Assembly: GCF_003725775.1 (NCBI RefSeq)
Contig: NZ_RJSG01000002.1
Span: 186,001 to 250,000 of the forward strand
Source: Nocardioides marmorisolisilvae
GTDB taxonomy: Bacteria > Actinomycetota > Actinomycetes > Propionibacteriales > Nocardioidaceae
Length of the DNA stretch: 64,000 bases
Direction of reading: 5' to 3'
Shown: piece by piece, positions 17,848 to 26,050 of the stretch
Layout of the letters: every line of letters begins with the position of its first letter
Position numbering within the stretch: the stretch's first letter is position 1
Program-made: the position numbers and the translations under genes
The notes under the pieces: model-generated
What the model was told of the DNA's origin: nothing
Database searches by the model: none
Seen by the model: only the letters and a program-made list of their open reading frames with translations

Positions 17848-18725
17848 CCCCGCCGCCGGTCCGCCCTGCCGAGCGCGCGCAGCTAGCGCCGGCACGTCGG
17901 GCGCTGCCCGTGCCGCTGGGTTACGCGGCTCTGTCCGCGTGGATGCTCACGACCGTGGGCCTGGTGCTGCTCGCCTTCGTCGGTTTCCTGCTCCTCGGCA
18001 GCTCGGTGCAGGCCAACCGCGCCCAGGACGTCGCGTACTCGAAGATCCGTGAGCAGCTCGCCGACGGAATCGCGCCGGTCAGCGGCGTGGTCGCGGCCGG
18101 GACGCCGATCGGCGTCCTGGAGATCCCGGCGCTCGACCTGCACCAGGCGTTGCTCCAGGGCAGCACCAGCGAGCAGACCGTGGACGGGCCCGGGCTCAAG
18201 AGCGACACCGCGTTCCCCGGGGCGACCGGCAATTCGCTGATCGTCGGCCGCCGGGCGACCTTCGGGGCCCCGTTCCGCCACCTCGCGCGGCTGAAGGTGG
18301 GGGACGAGATCACGGTCGTCACCGGGCTCGGCAAGGCGGTCTTCACGGTGGACGTGGTCCGGCACTCCGACGACCCGACCAGCACCGTCCCGGCCGCGGC
18401 CTCGCGGATCACGCTGGTGACCTCGGACCCGGCGCTGACCCCGACGCGCCAGATCGTCGTCTCGGCAGCCCTGGTCGGTACGCCGTACCCGGCAGCCACC
18501 ACGCCGGTCGCCCGCGACGGCGAGGCGCCCGGCCAGCGCACCTGGGACCGCGCGATCTTCGTCCTGCTCTGGACCCAGCTGCTGCTGGTCGTCGCGTGGG
18601 CGACCACCCGGCTGGCGCTCCGGTTCGGGCACCGGGCGGTGTGGATCGGCGCCGTGCCGGTCGTGCTCTTCGTCCTCTGGAACCTCTTCGAAGGAGTGGC
18701 CGTGCTGCTCCCCAACACCCTCTGA
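17832..18725 (+). CDS. Sortase-fold membrane protein lacking catalytic His and Cys (pseudo-sortase)
   Basis: 297-residue protein: N-terminal helix (about 36-58), extracytoplasmic sortase domain (about 92-215), two C-terminal helices (about 240-260 and 268-290). The domain follows class E sortases (IPALDL, VDGPG, FPGATGN, TFGAPF, LKVGDE), but the usual AGHRTTYGAPF motif reads VGRRATFGAPF (Arg140 for the catalytic His) and the TLTTC motif reads TLVTSDP (Ser198 for the catalytic Cys). The third active-site residue, Arg206, is kept. It is therefore very unlikely to be a transpeptidase and may serve as a scaffold or receptor within this ABC locus. Confidence 0.8.
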   Translation: MVATLTPPPVRPAERAQLAPARRALPVPLGYAALSAWMLTTVGLVLLAFVGFLLLGSSVQANRAQDVAYSKIREQLADGIAPVSGVVAAGTPIGVLEIPALDLHQALLQGSTSEQTVDGPGLKSDTAFPGATGNSLIVGRRATFGAPFRHLARLKVGDEITVVTGLGKAVFTVDVVRHSDDPTSTVPAAASRITLVTSDPALTPTRQIVVSAALVGTPYPAATTPVARDGEAPGQRTWDRAIFVLLWTQLLLVVAWATTRLALRFGHRAVWIGAVPVVLFVLWNLFEGVAVLLPNTL

Positions 18726-18759
18726 CCCGCGACCGCACCCCTGACCGAAGGTGAGCACC

Positions 18760-19596
18760 ATGACCGACACCCTGACCACTCCGCTCCCGCCGCTGCCGAC
18801 GAGCGCCGGGACGCCGGCGACCCTGAGCGCGCGCAACGTGGGCGCCTGGTTCGGCGACCACCAGGTGCTCGAGGGTGTCGACCTGGAGATGAAGGCCGGG
18901 CAGGTGACCGCGCTGATCGGACCGTCCGGCTGCGGCAAGTCGACCTTCTTGCGGATCCTGAACCGGATGCACGAGCTCGTCCCCGGCGCCAGCCTCTCCG
19001 GCGAGGTGCTCATCGACGGCGACGACATCTACGCCCCGACGATGCCGCCGATCGAGAGCCGTCGTCGGATCGGGATGGTGTTCCAGAAGGCGAACCCGTT
19101 CCCGACGATGTCCATCCACGACAACGTGCTCTCCGGGCTCAAGCTCGCCGGCAAGGGGTTCGGCAAGGGCCGTGCGGCCGAGGCCGGTGACCTGGTCGAG
19201 CACAGCCTGCGCAGCGCCGGCCTGTGGGACGAGGTCCGCAACCGGCTTGGTGCCCCGGGTGGCTCGCTGTCCGGCGGTCAGCAGCAGCGCCTGTGCATCG
19301 CCCGCGCGCTCGCGGTCTCCCCGGACGTGCTGCTGATGGACGAGCCCTGCTCGGCCCTCGACCCGACCAGCACCCGCCGCGTCGAGGAGACCATCGCGGC
19401 GATCGCCCACGAGGTCACGGTCGTCATCGTCACCCACAACATGCAGCAGGCCCAACGGGTCTCCGACCGCTGCGCGTTCTTCCTGGCCGCCGAGAACCAG
19501 CCGGGCCACATCGTCGAGCAGGGCTCGACCGCGGACATCTTCGAGAACCCGCGCGACGAGCGCACCTCGGACTACGTGAACGGTCGGTTCGGATGA
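18760..19596 (+). CDS. pstB: Phosphate-type ABC transporter ATPase PstB
   Basis: 278-residue ABC ATPase. Walker A GPSGCGKS (about 54-61), Q-loop VFQKANPFPTMS (typical PstB wording), signature LSGGQQQR (170-177), Walker B VLLMDEP (190-196), H-loop VTHN. GAAGG 8 bases upstream supports the ATG at 18760 rather than the GTG at 18751. Overlaps pstC by four bases. Powers uptake through PstC/PstA. The linked surface proteins are unusual, so the natural ligand may not be simple phosphate. Confidence 0.93.
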   Translation: MTDTLTTPLPPLPTSAGTPATLSARNVGAWFGDHQVLEGVDLEMKAGQVTALIGPSGCGKSTFLRILNRMHELVPGASLSGEVLIDGDDIYAPTMPPIESRRRIGMVFQKANPFPTMSIHDNVLSGLKLAGKGFGKGRAAEAGDLVEHSLRSAGLWDEVRNRLGAPGGSLSGGQQQRLCIARALAVSPDVLLMDEPCSALDPTSTRRVEETIAAIAHEVTVVIVTHNMQQAQRVSDRCAFFLAAENQPGHIVEQGSTADIFENPRDERTSDYVNGRFG

Positions 19597-20597
19597 GCGC
19601 CCTCCTCGAGCACGCACCGCCACCACCCCCGCGCAGCGACGAGCGCCGCGAGATCCACCCGGTCCCGCCGCGCTCGGACCGGATCTTCGTCGGCGCGGTC
19701 CGCACCGCGTCGGTCTCCACCCTGGTGGTGATGGGCCTGATCGGTCTGTTCCTGCTGCTGCGGGCGATGCCGGCGCTGAAGGTCGCGAAGTGGCACTTCC
19801 TCACCGAGCACCAGTGGCTGCCGGAGGTGAACAAGTTCGGCGTCGCCTCCCTGCTCTGGGGCACGATCCTGATCGCGCTCATCGCCCTGGCCGTCGCGGT
19901 GCCGGTCGCGTTCGGGGCCGCGCTGTTCATCAGCGAGTACGCGCCGCGCAGCCTGAAGAAGCTGCTGATCACGCTGACCGACCTGATGGCCGCGGTCCCG
20001 GCGGTCGTCTACGCGATGTGGGGCTTCTTCTGGCTCCAGGGCCACCTGCTCGAAGTGTCCAAGTTCCTCTCCGACACGTTCGGCCCGGTACTGCCGTTCC
20101 TGCGCGTCGACAACCCCGACACGCTCTCGTCGTACTCGTCCTCGGCGTTCATCGCCGGGGTCGCCGTCAGCGCCGTGGTGCTGCCGACGATCACCTCGGT
20201 GATGCGCGAGGTGTTCTCCCAGGCGCCGGTCAGCGAGCGCGAGGGAGCGATCGCCCTCGGCGCCACCAAGTGGGGGATGATCCGCACCGTCGTGCTGCCG
20301 TTCGGCCGCGGCGGCATCATCGGCGGGATCATGCTCGGCCTGGGTCGCGCGCTCGGCGAGACCATCGTGGTGTTCCTGATCATCTCGCCGATGTTCGACT
20401 TCACCACGCATCCGCTGCAGAGCGGCACCAACTCGATCGCGCCGCACATCGCGCTGCGCTCGACCGAGTCCAGCGGCACCGCCCTCTCCGGCCTGCTCGC
20501 CTGCGGTCTGGTGCTGTTCCTGTTCACCCTGCTCATCAATACCGCGGCGGGGTTCGTCATCAGCCGTTCGCGGTCCGGCGCAGCGACGGAGATCTGA
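19593..20597 (+). CDS. pstC: Phosphate-type ABC transporter permease PstC
   Basis: 334-residue membrane permease with a proline-rich cytoplasmic start, a first helix near residue 45, a periplasmic loop and five further helices. The permease coupling motif is EREGAIALGATKWGMIRTVVLP (positions about 210-231), and GLGRALGETIVV is characteristic of PstC. ATG overlaps the pstB stop. Forms the channel with PstA. Confidence 0.93.
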   Translation: MSALLEHAPPPPPRSDERREIHPVPPRSDRIFVGAVRTASVSTLVVMGLIGLFLLLRAMPALKVAKWHFLTEHQWLPEVNKFGVASLLWGTILIALIALAVAVPVAFGAALFISEYAPRSLKKLLITLTDLMAAVPAVVYAMWGFFWLQGHLLEVSKFLSDTFGPVLPFLRVDNPDTLSSYSSSAFIAGVAVSAVVLPTITSVMREVFSQAPVSEREGAIALGATKWGMIRTVVLPFGRGGIIGGIMLGLGRALGETIVVFLIISPMFDFTTHPLQSGTNSIAPHIALRSTESSGTALSGLLACGLVLFLFTLLINTAAGFVISRSRSGAATEI

Positions 20598-21766
20598 TGA
20601 GCACGAACCTCCCCGCGCCCGGTCGGATCCGCACCGGCGGGCTCAACCCGGACCAGCTGTTCCACCTCGGCAGCGCGGTCGCCGGCTCGTTCGCGCTGAC
20701 CTGGATGCTGTTCGAGCGGATCCTCCCGGTCACCAGCCCGCTCGGCTTCGCCGTCTCCTGGTACGCGCTCTTCCTGACCATGTACGCCGTCATCAGCGCG
20801 ACCACGCTGGACCGGGTCGGCGTCGTCGACCGCGTCGTCGGAGCGCTGGTCGCCACCGCGGGAGCGGTCCTGGTCGCCGTGCTCGCCGGCATCGTCGTGT
20901 TCATCACGATCCGCGGCAAGGGCGCGCTGGCGCACACCAACTTCTACACCGACACCCTGGCTCTGGTGGGGCCCGATGACGGTCTCACCAAGGGCGGCAT
21001 CTACTCGGCGATGATCGGCACCTTCGAGCAGGTCGCGCTGGCGATCCTGATCAGCGTGCCGGTCGGCATCGCGACCGCGGTCTACCTCAACGAGGTGGGC
21101 GGTCGGCTGGCCCGGACGGTGCGCACGGTGGTGCACGCGATGAGCGCGATCCCGACGATCGTGGCCGGCCTGTTCATCTACGCGATGTTCATCATCGGCT
21201 TCGACCTGCCGCACTGGCTGCCGCTGCTCGGCGACCGGGTGAGCCTGCCGCGCAGCGGGTTCGCGGCCTCGCTCGCGCTGTCGGTCAGCATGATCCCGGT
21301 CGTGATCACCACCGCCGAGGTCGTGCTCCGGCTGGTCCCGAACGGATTGCGCGAGGCATCCCTCGCACTCGGCACGAGCAGGTGGCAGACCGTGAAGGGC
21401 GTGGTGCTGCCGACCGCTCGCCCCGGCCTGATCACCGCGGTGCTGCTCGGCATCGCCCGGGTCATCGGCGAGACCTCGCCGGTGCTGCTCGTCGCGGGCT
21501 ACACCAACGCGCTCAACTACGACCCGTTCCACGGGCCGCAGGTCTCGTTGCCGCTGTTCGTGTTCAACCTCGCCCGGCAGCCGTTCGACGTCGCGATCGC
21601 CCGCGCGTTCGGTGCTGCCGTGGTCCTGCTCGTCCTGGTCGTCATCTTCTTCGCGACGGCCCGCATCCTCGGCGGTCGCGCCCCGGGTCAGGTGAGCGCG
21701 CGCAAGCAGCGTCGCCTCTCGGCCCGGCTCGCACGCCGCCAGCTCGTCGAAGGGAACCTCCTGTGA
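20597..21766 (+). CDS. pstA: Phosphate-type ABC transporter permease PstA
   Basis: 389-residue permease, longer than typical PstA (~300) through an N-terminal extension with three extra hydrophobic segments. The coupling motif LREASLALGTSRWQTVKGVVLP region and GIARVIGETSPVLLVAG identify PstA. The start shares one base with the pstC stop (TGATG). GAAGGGA near its end serves as Shine-Dalgarno for the next gene. Confidence 0.93.
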   Translation: MSTNLPAPGRIRTGGLNPDQLFHLGSAVAGSFALTWMLFERILPVTSPLGFAVSWYALFLTMYAVISATTLDRVGVVDRVVGALVATAGAVLVAVLAGIVVFITIRGKGALAHTNFYTDTLALVGPDDGLTKGGIYSAMIGTFEQVALAILISVPVGIATAVYLNEVGGRLARTVRTVVHAMSAIPTIVAGLFIYAMFIIGFDLPHWLPLLGDRVSLPRSGFAASLALSVSMIPVVITTAEVVLRLVPNGLREASLALGTSRWQTVKGVVLPTARPGLITAVLLGIARVIGETSPVLLVAGYTNALNYDPFHGPQVSLPLFVFNLARQPFDVAIARAFGAAVVLLVLVVIFFATARILGGRAPGQVSARKQRRLSARLARRQLVEGNLL

Positions 21767-23298
21767 AGAAGCCTCGTCCGGGCCGGCGTACTGCCGTGCT
21801 CCTCGCGCTGCTGGTGGTCAGCCTCGGGCTGGACCCGGCGCCCGCGCACGCCGACAGCTACGTGCCGATCTCCGGTGCCGGGTCGACCTGGTCGCAGGTG
21901 GCCGTGGACGCCTGGCGCGCGGACATCCGGGCCAGCGGCGTCGTCGTGAACTTCGCCGGCACCGGTTCGACCGACGGCCGCTCCCAGTTCATCCAGGCCA
22001 CCGTCGACTTCGCCAACTCCGAGATCCCGTTCCAGAACCCGCCCGAGCCCGGTCAGCAGGCCGAGGTCCCGGAGCGCAAGTACGCCTACCTCCCGATCGT
22101 CGCCGGCGGTACCTCGTTCATGTACAACCTGACGGTCGGGGGCAAGCGGGTCCGCGACCTGCGGCTGTCGGGCCCGACGCTGGCCAAGATCTTCACCGGC
22201 AAGATCACCCGCTGGAACGACCCGGCGATCACGAAGGACTACGGACGGGCGCTGCCGAACATCCCGATCGTGCCGGTCGTCCGCTCCGACGGTGCGGGTG
22301 CCTCGGCCCAGTTCGCGCTCTACATGCGCAGCCAGGCGTCGTCGATCTACTGCCCGTTCATCCGCTCCAAGCTGCACCTGAGCGGCAGCGCCTGCCCGAG
22401 CGTGTCCTTCTACCCGCAGTTCGGCGCCTCCAAGGCTCAGGTCGGCTCCAACGGCGTGGCGAACTACGTCTCCGCCCAGTACGGCGCGGGCGCGATCGGC
22501 TACGTCGAGTACGCCTACGCCAAGCGGATCGACTTCCCGGTGGTCAGCCTGCTCAACAAGGCCGGCTACTTCGCCCAGCCGACTGCTGGCAACGTGGCCG
22601 TCGCGCTGACCAAGGCGAAGATCAACGCGAACCTGACCCAGAACCTGGAGAGCGTCTACACGAACCCGGACCCGCGCACCTACCCGATGTCGTCGTACTC
22701 GTACATGATCGTGCCGACCACGACGCAGGCCCCGTTCAACGTGAACAAGGGCAAGACGCTCTCGACGTTCATCAACTACTTCCTCTGCGCCGGGCAGCAG
22801 AAGGCCGACAAGCTCGGCTACTCGCCGCTGCCGAAGAACCTGGTCGAGGCCGGCTTCAAGCAGGTCAAGCGGATCCCGGGCTTCGTCGCCCCGCCGTCGA
22901 TCAGCCAGTGCAACAACCCGGCGCTGCGGATCCTGACGACGGCTCCGATGCCGGACAAGTGCTCGAAGGTCGGAGCGACCTGCGCCTCGGCGCCGGGAGG
23001 CACCGGCGGCAACGGGACCGGCGGTACGTCCGGCACCGGTGGCACCGCGCAGCCCGGAACCGGTACGCCGACCCAGGCGGTCGCCCCCGACGCCCAGCCG
23101 ACCGGTGACCCGTTGTCCGGGGGCCAACCGCAGGCAGGGGCCGGCGGACCCGCGGCCGCGACGGCGATCCCGGTCTCGCTCGCCGACGCCCGCGCCGAGC
23201 GCAACCGCAACCGGCTGCTCTACGGCATCTCAGCCGGGCTGCTGCTCCTGGTGGTGCTGGTGCCTCCGGTGCTGATCGGCCGCGCACGAGCGCGCTGA
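21763..23298 (+). CDS. pstS: PstS-family substrate-binding protein with C-terminal membrane anchor
   Basis: 511-residue exported binding protein. Signal peptide about 1-30 (ends PAHA-D). PstS motifs: ISGAGSTWSQVAVDAW, FAGTGSTDGRSQFI, VAGGTSFMYNL, FTGKITRWNDPAI, VVRSDGAGASAQFA, which include the Ser/Thr/Asp residues that hold phosphate in family members. After about residue 400 there is a Gly/Thr/Ala-rich linker and a final membrane helix (about 482-503) with a basic tail. Classical PstS is a lipoprotein or soluble; here anchoring is C-terminal. GTG overlaps the pstA stop. Confidence 0.9.
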   Translation: MKKPRPGRRTAVLLALLVVSLGLDPAPAHADSYVPISGAGSTWSQVAVDAWRADIRASGVVVNFAGTGSTDGRSQFIQATVDFANSEIPFQNPPEPGQQAEVPERKYAYLPIVAGGTSFMYNLTVGGKRVRDLRLSGPTLAKIFTGKITRWNDPAITKDYGRALPNIPIVPVVRSDGAGASAQFALYMRSQASSIYCPFIRSKLHLSGSACPSVSFYPQFGASKAQVGSNGVANYVSAQYGAGAIGYVEYAYAKRIDFPVVSLLNKAGYFAQPTAGNVAVALTKAKINANLTQNLESVYTNPDPRTYPMSSYSYMIVPTTTQAPFNVNKGKTLSTFINYFLCAGQQKADKLGYSPLPKNLVEAGFKQVKRIPGFVAPPSISQCNNPALRILTTAPMPDKCSKVGATCASAPGGTGGNGTGGTSGTGGTAQPGTGTPTQAVAPDAQPTGDPLSGGQPQAGAGGPAAATAIPVSLADARAERNRNRLLYGISAGLLLLVVLVPPVLIGRARAR

Positions 23299-23309
23299 TC
23301 CCTGAACTC

Positions 23310-23355
23310 CTCACGGCCGGCGCCCGTCCTGGTCAGACGCGGTGCCGGTCGTGAG
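23310..23355 (+). terminator. Hairpin terminator of the Pst-like operon
   Basis: CTCACGGCCGGCGCC (23310-23324) pairs with GGTGCCGGTCGTGAG (23341-23355): a 15-bp stem with two G-U pairs and a 16-base loop, 11 bases after pstS. No T-run follows, as is common in high-GC actinobacteria. Confidence 0.6.
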
Positions 23356-23363
23356 GGCTGGCC

Positions 23364-23433
23364 GAACGGTCGCTCGCGTACGTCGAACGGTCGCTCGCGT
23401 ACGTCGAACGGTCGCTCGGGTACGTCGAACTGT
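23364..23433 (+). repeat. 21-bp tandem repeat array (three copies plus a partial)
   Basis: Three head-to-tail copies of GAACGGTCGCTCGCGTACGTC (23364-23384, 23385-23405, 23406-23426; the third has one C-to-G change) and a degenerate fourth beginning GAACTGTC. The period equals two helical turns, so a protein bound to each copy would sit on the same face of the DNA. It ends about 40 bases before the exporter -10 box (23475) and is the only such array in the window. Confidence 0.85.
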
Positions 23434-23487
23434 CCCGTCGGAACAACCCGCTGTCCCTTGTCGGCACCCGCGTCTAGGGTCGAGCAG

Positions 23488-24426
23488 GTGAGCGAACCAA
23501 TGATTTACGCGTCCGGGTTGCGCAAATCCTTCGTCGCGGGTGGCAGCACTGTGGAGGCAGTGCGCGGCATCGACGTCGAGGTCCGCAAGGGGGAGTACTT
23601 CGGCTTCCTCGGGCCCAACGGCGCCGGGAAGTCCTCGACCATGCGGATGATCGCCGCCGTCTCGCCGGTCTCCGGCGGCAGCCTGAAGATCCTCGGGCTC
23701 GACCCCGCCAAGGACGGTCCCGAGATCCGCGCGCGCATCGGGGTCTGCCCGCAGGAGGACACCCTCGACACCGAGCTCAACGTCCGCGACAACCTGGTCA
23801 TCTACGGCCGCTACTTCGGTCTGTCGCGAACCGAGGTGAAGCAACGCGCCGAGGAGCTGCTCGAGTTCGTCCAGCTCACCGAGAAGGCGACCGCCAAGGT
23901 CGACGACCTGTCCGGGGGCATGAAGCGTCGGCTGACGATCGCCCGCTCGCTGATCAACAAGCCCGAGGTGCTGCTGCTCGACGAGCCGACCACCGGCCTG
24001 GACCCGCAAGCCCGGCACGTCGTCTGGGACCGGCTGTTCCGGCTCAAGCAGCAGGGCGTCACGCTGGTGATGACCACCCACTACATGGACGAGGCCGAGC
24101 AGCTCTGCGACCGGCTCGTCGTGATGGACAAGGGCCTGATCGTCGCTGAGGGTTCCCCGACCGACCTGATCCGCGAGTACTCGACCCGCGAGGTCGCCGA
24201 GCTCCGCTTCGGCATCGGGGAGAACGAGCTGGTCGCCCCCAAGGTCGAGGACCTGGCCGAGCGGGTCGAGGTGCTCCCGGACCGGCTGCTGCTCTACAGC
24301 GCGGACGGGGAGGAGACGATCGCGAAGGTGCACGAGCGCGGTCTCGAGCCGGTGATGTCGCTGGTCCGCCGCTCCACCCTGGAGGACGTCTTCCTGCGGC
24401 TCACCGGCCGGACGCTGGTCGACTGA
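23488..24426 (+). CDS. ABC-2 type exporter, ATPase subunit
   Basis: 312-residue ATPase of the DrrA/NodI type. Walker A GPNGAGKS (42-49), signature LSGGMKRR (141-148), Walker B VLLLDEP (161-167), H-loop TTHY, plus a C-terminal ~85-residue domain. TAGGGT (23475-23480) ends 7 bases before the GTG at 23488, suggesting a leaderless mRNA and this start; ATG 23500 is an alternative. Followed by two permeases in overlapping frames. The exported substrate is unknown; DrrAB-like systems move lipids, polysaccharides or drugs. Confidence 0.9.
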   Translation: MSEPMIYASGLRKSFVAGGSTVEAVRGIDVEVRKGEYFGFLGPNGAGKSSTMRMIAAVSPVSGGSLKILGLDPAKDGPEIRARIGVCPQEDTLDTELNVRDNLVIYGRYFGLSRTEVKQRAEELLEFVQLTEKATAKVDDLSGGMKRRLTIARSLINKPEVLLLDEPTTGLDPQARHVVWDRLFRLKQQGVTLVMTTHYMDEAEQLCDRLVVMDKGLIVAEGSPTDLIREYSTREVAELRFGIGENELVAPKVEDLAERVEVLPDRLLLYSADGEETIAKVHERGLEPVMSLVRRSTLEDVFLRLTGRTLVD

Positions 24427-25247
24427 TGGCGCTCGCGGATCGAACCGCCGGTCGGGAGTCCAGTTCGCTGGACGTGCGCCGCGCGTGGCGGCAGGCCGAC
24501 TACTGGGCCACCCTCTACCTGCGCACCTGGAAGAGCTCGGTGGTCTCCTCGTTCATCACCCCGCTGCTCTACATCGTGGCCATGGGCGTGCTGCTCGGCG
24601 GCTTCATCAAGGGCGACCCGTCCAAGCTGGAAGGCGCGACCTCCTACCTCGCCTTCGTGACACCGGGCCTGCTCGCTGCCCAGGGCATGAACACCGTCGT
24701 CGGCGAGGTCACCTACCCGGTGATGGGCATGATCAAGTGGCAGCGGATCTACTTCGGGATGATCGCCACCCCGCTGACCGTCAGCGAGGTCGTGCTGGCC
24801 CACCTCGGCTTCGTGGTCTTCCGGGTCGCCACCGTCTCCGCGGTCTTCCTCGCGGTGATGGCGCCCTTCGGGGTCTTCGAGTCGTTCACCGGCGTGATCC
24901 TGGCGTTCCTCGTCCAGCTGCTCGCGGCGGTCGCGTTCGCTGCCCCGGTCTACGCGCTGACCACCCGCCTGAAGGACGAGAGCGGCTTCTCGTTGATCTT
25001 CCGGCTCGGCCTGATCCCGATGTTCCTGTTCTCCGGCGGCTTCTTCCCGGTCTCCAACCTGGACACCTGGATGGAGTGGCTCGCCAAGGCGACGCCGCTG
25101 TGGCACGTGGTCGACCTGACCCGGATGCTGGTGCTCGGCACCGTGGACGGCTCGACGGCACTGATCCACGTCGTCTACCTGGTGGCGCTGGCCGCGGTCG
25201 GCTGGGTGCTCGCGGTGCGCGGCCTGGAACGGCGGCTGATCTCGTGA
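24426..25247 (+). CDS. ABC-2 type exporter, permease subunit 1
   Basis: 273-residue ABC-2 permease with six hydrophobic helices and the family signature near the fifth helix (FRLGLIPMFLFSGGFFPVSNLD). Shares one base with the ATPase stop and overlaps the second permease by four bases (GTGA). Likely forms a heterodimeric channel with the next protein. Confidence 0.9.
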   Translation: MALADRTAGRESSSLDVRRAWRQADYWATLYLRTWKSSVVSSFITPLLYIVAMGVLLGGFIKGDPSKLEGATSYLAFVTPGLLAAQGMNTVVGEVTYPVMGMIKWQRIYFGMIATPLTVSEVVLAHLGFVVFRVATVSAVFLAVMAPFGVFESFTGVILAFLVQLLAAVAFAAPVYALTTRLKDESGFSLIFRLGLIPMFLFSGGFFPVSNLDTWMEWLAKATPLWHVVDLTRMLVLGTVDGSTALIHVVYLVALAAVGWVLAVRGLERRLIS

Positions 25248-26026
25248 CGACCTCGCTCCTCGGCGCTCGGCAAGCCACCAACCTGCTGATCGAGCGCAAC
25301 TACATCGCCTACCGGTCGGCCTGGTGGATCTTCGTGTCCGGCTTCCTCGAGCCGGTCTTCTACCTGTTCTCGATCGGCATCGGCGTCGGCCAGTTGGTCC
25401 ACGGCTTCGAGTTCAACGGCGAGCACATCAAGTACGCCGAGTTCGTGGCCCCTGGCATGCTGGCGGCCTCGGCCATGAACGGCGCGCTGCTCGACTCGAC
25501 GTACAACTTCTTCTTCAAGCTGAAGTACACGAAGCTCTTCGACCAGATGCTGGCCACCCCGCTGCGCACCAGCGACGTCGCCCGCGGCGAGCTGTCCTGG
25601 TCGCTGCTGCGCGGCGGTATCTACGCAGGCGTGTTCCTGCTGGTGATGGTCGCGATGGGGTTGGTGCACTCCTGGTGGGCCGTGCTCGCGCTGCCGGCGG
25701 CGCTGCTCATCGGGCTCGCCTTCGGCGGGATCTGCATGGCGCTGACCACCTACATGCGCTCCTGGCAGGACTTCGACTACGTGACGCTGGGCCAGCTGCC
25801 GCTGTTCCTGTTCTCGGCCACGTTCTTCCCGCTCAGCGCCTTCCCGGGCTGGATCGCCGCGATCGTCCAGTGCACCCCGCTGTACCGGTCGGTGGTGCTG
25901 ATCCGCGAGCTGACCACCGGGTCGATCACCTCGGCCTCGCTGATCTCGGTCGTCTACCTGGTGGTCTTCGGCCTGGTCGGGCTGGTCATCGTGGGCCGCC
26001 GATTGGACAAGCTGCTCCTGTCCTAG
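25244..26026 (+). CDS. ABC-2 type exporter, permease subunit 2
   Basis: 260-residue NodJ/DrrB-like permease with six helices; LPLFLFSATFFPLSAFPGW is the ABC-2 signature and SGFLEPVFYLFSIGIGVG opens the first helices. The GTG start at 25244 overlaps the first permease stop, so the start is secure. Third and last gene of the exporter operon. Confidence 0.9.
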   Translation: MTTSLLGARQATNLLIERNYIAYRSAWWIFVSGFLEPVFYLFSIGIGVGQLVHGFEFNGEHIKYAEFVAPGMLAASAMNGALLDSTYNFFFKLKYTKLFDQMLATPLRTSDVARGELSWSLLRGGIYAGVFLLVMVAMGLVHSWWAVLALPAALLIGLAFGGICMALTTYMRSWQDFDYVTLGQLPLFLFSATFFPLSAFPGWIAAIVQCTPLYRSVVLIRELTTGSITSASLISVVYLVVFGLVGLVIVGRRLDKLLLS

Positions 26027-26050
26027 GGCTGCGTTCCCTACGCTTCCCTC

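Noticed and set aside
17832-18725. An active housekeeping sortase.
   Set aside because: Arg140 and Ser198 replace the His and Cys needed for transpeptidation; no alternative TLxTC or GH motif is present in the domain.
23364-23433. The 21-bp repeats as a CRISPR array.
   Set aside because: Copies are directly abutting with no unique spacers, and there are no cas genes nearby.
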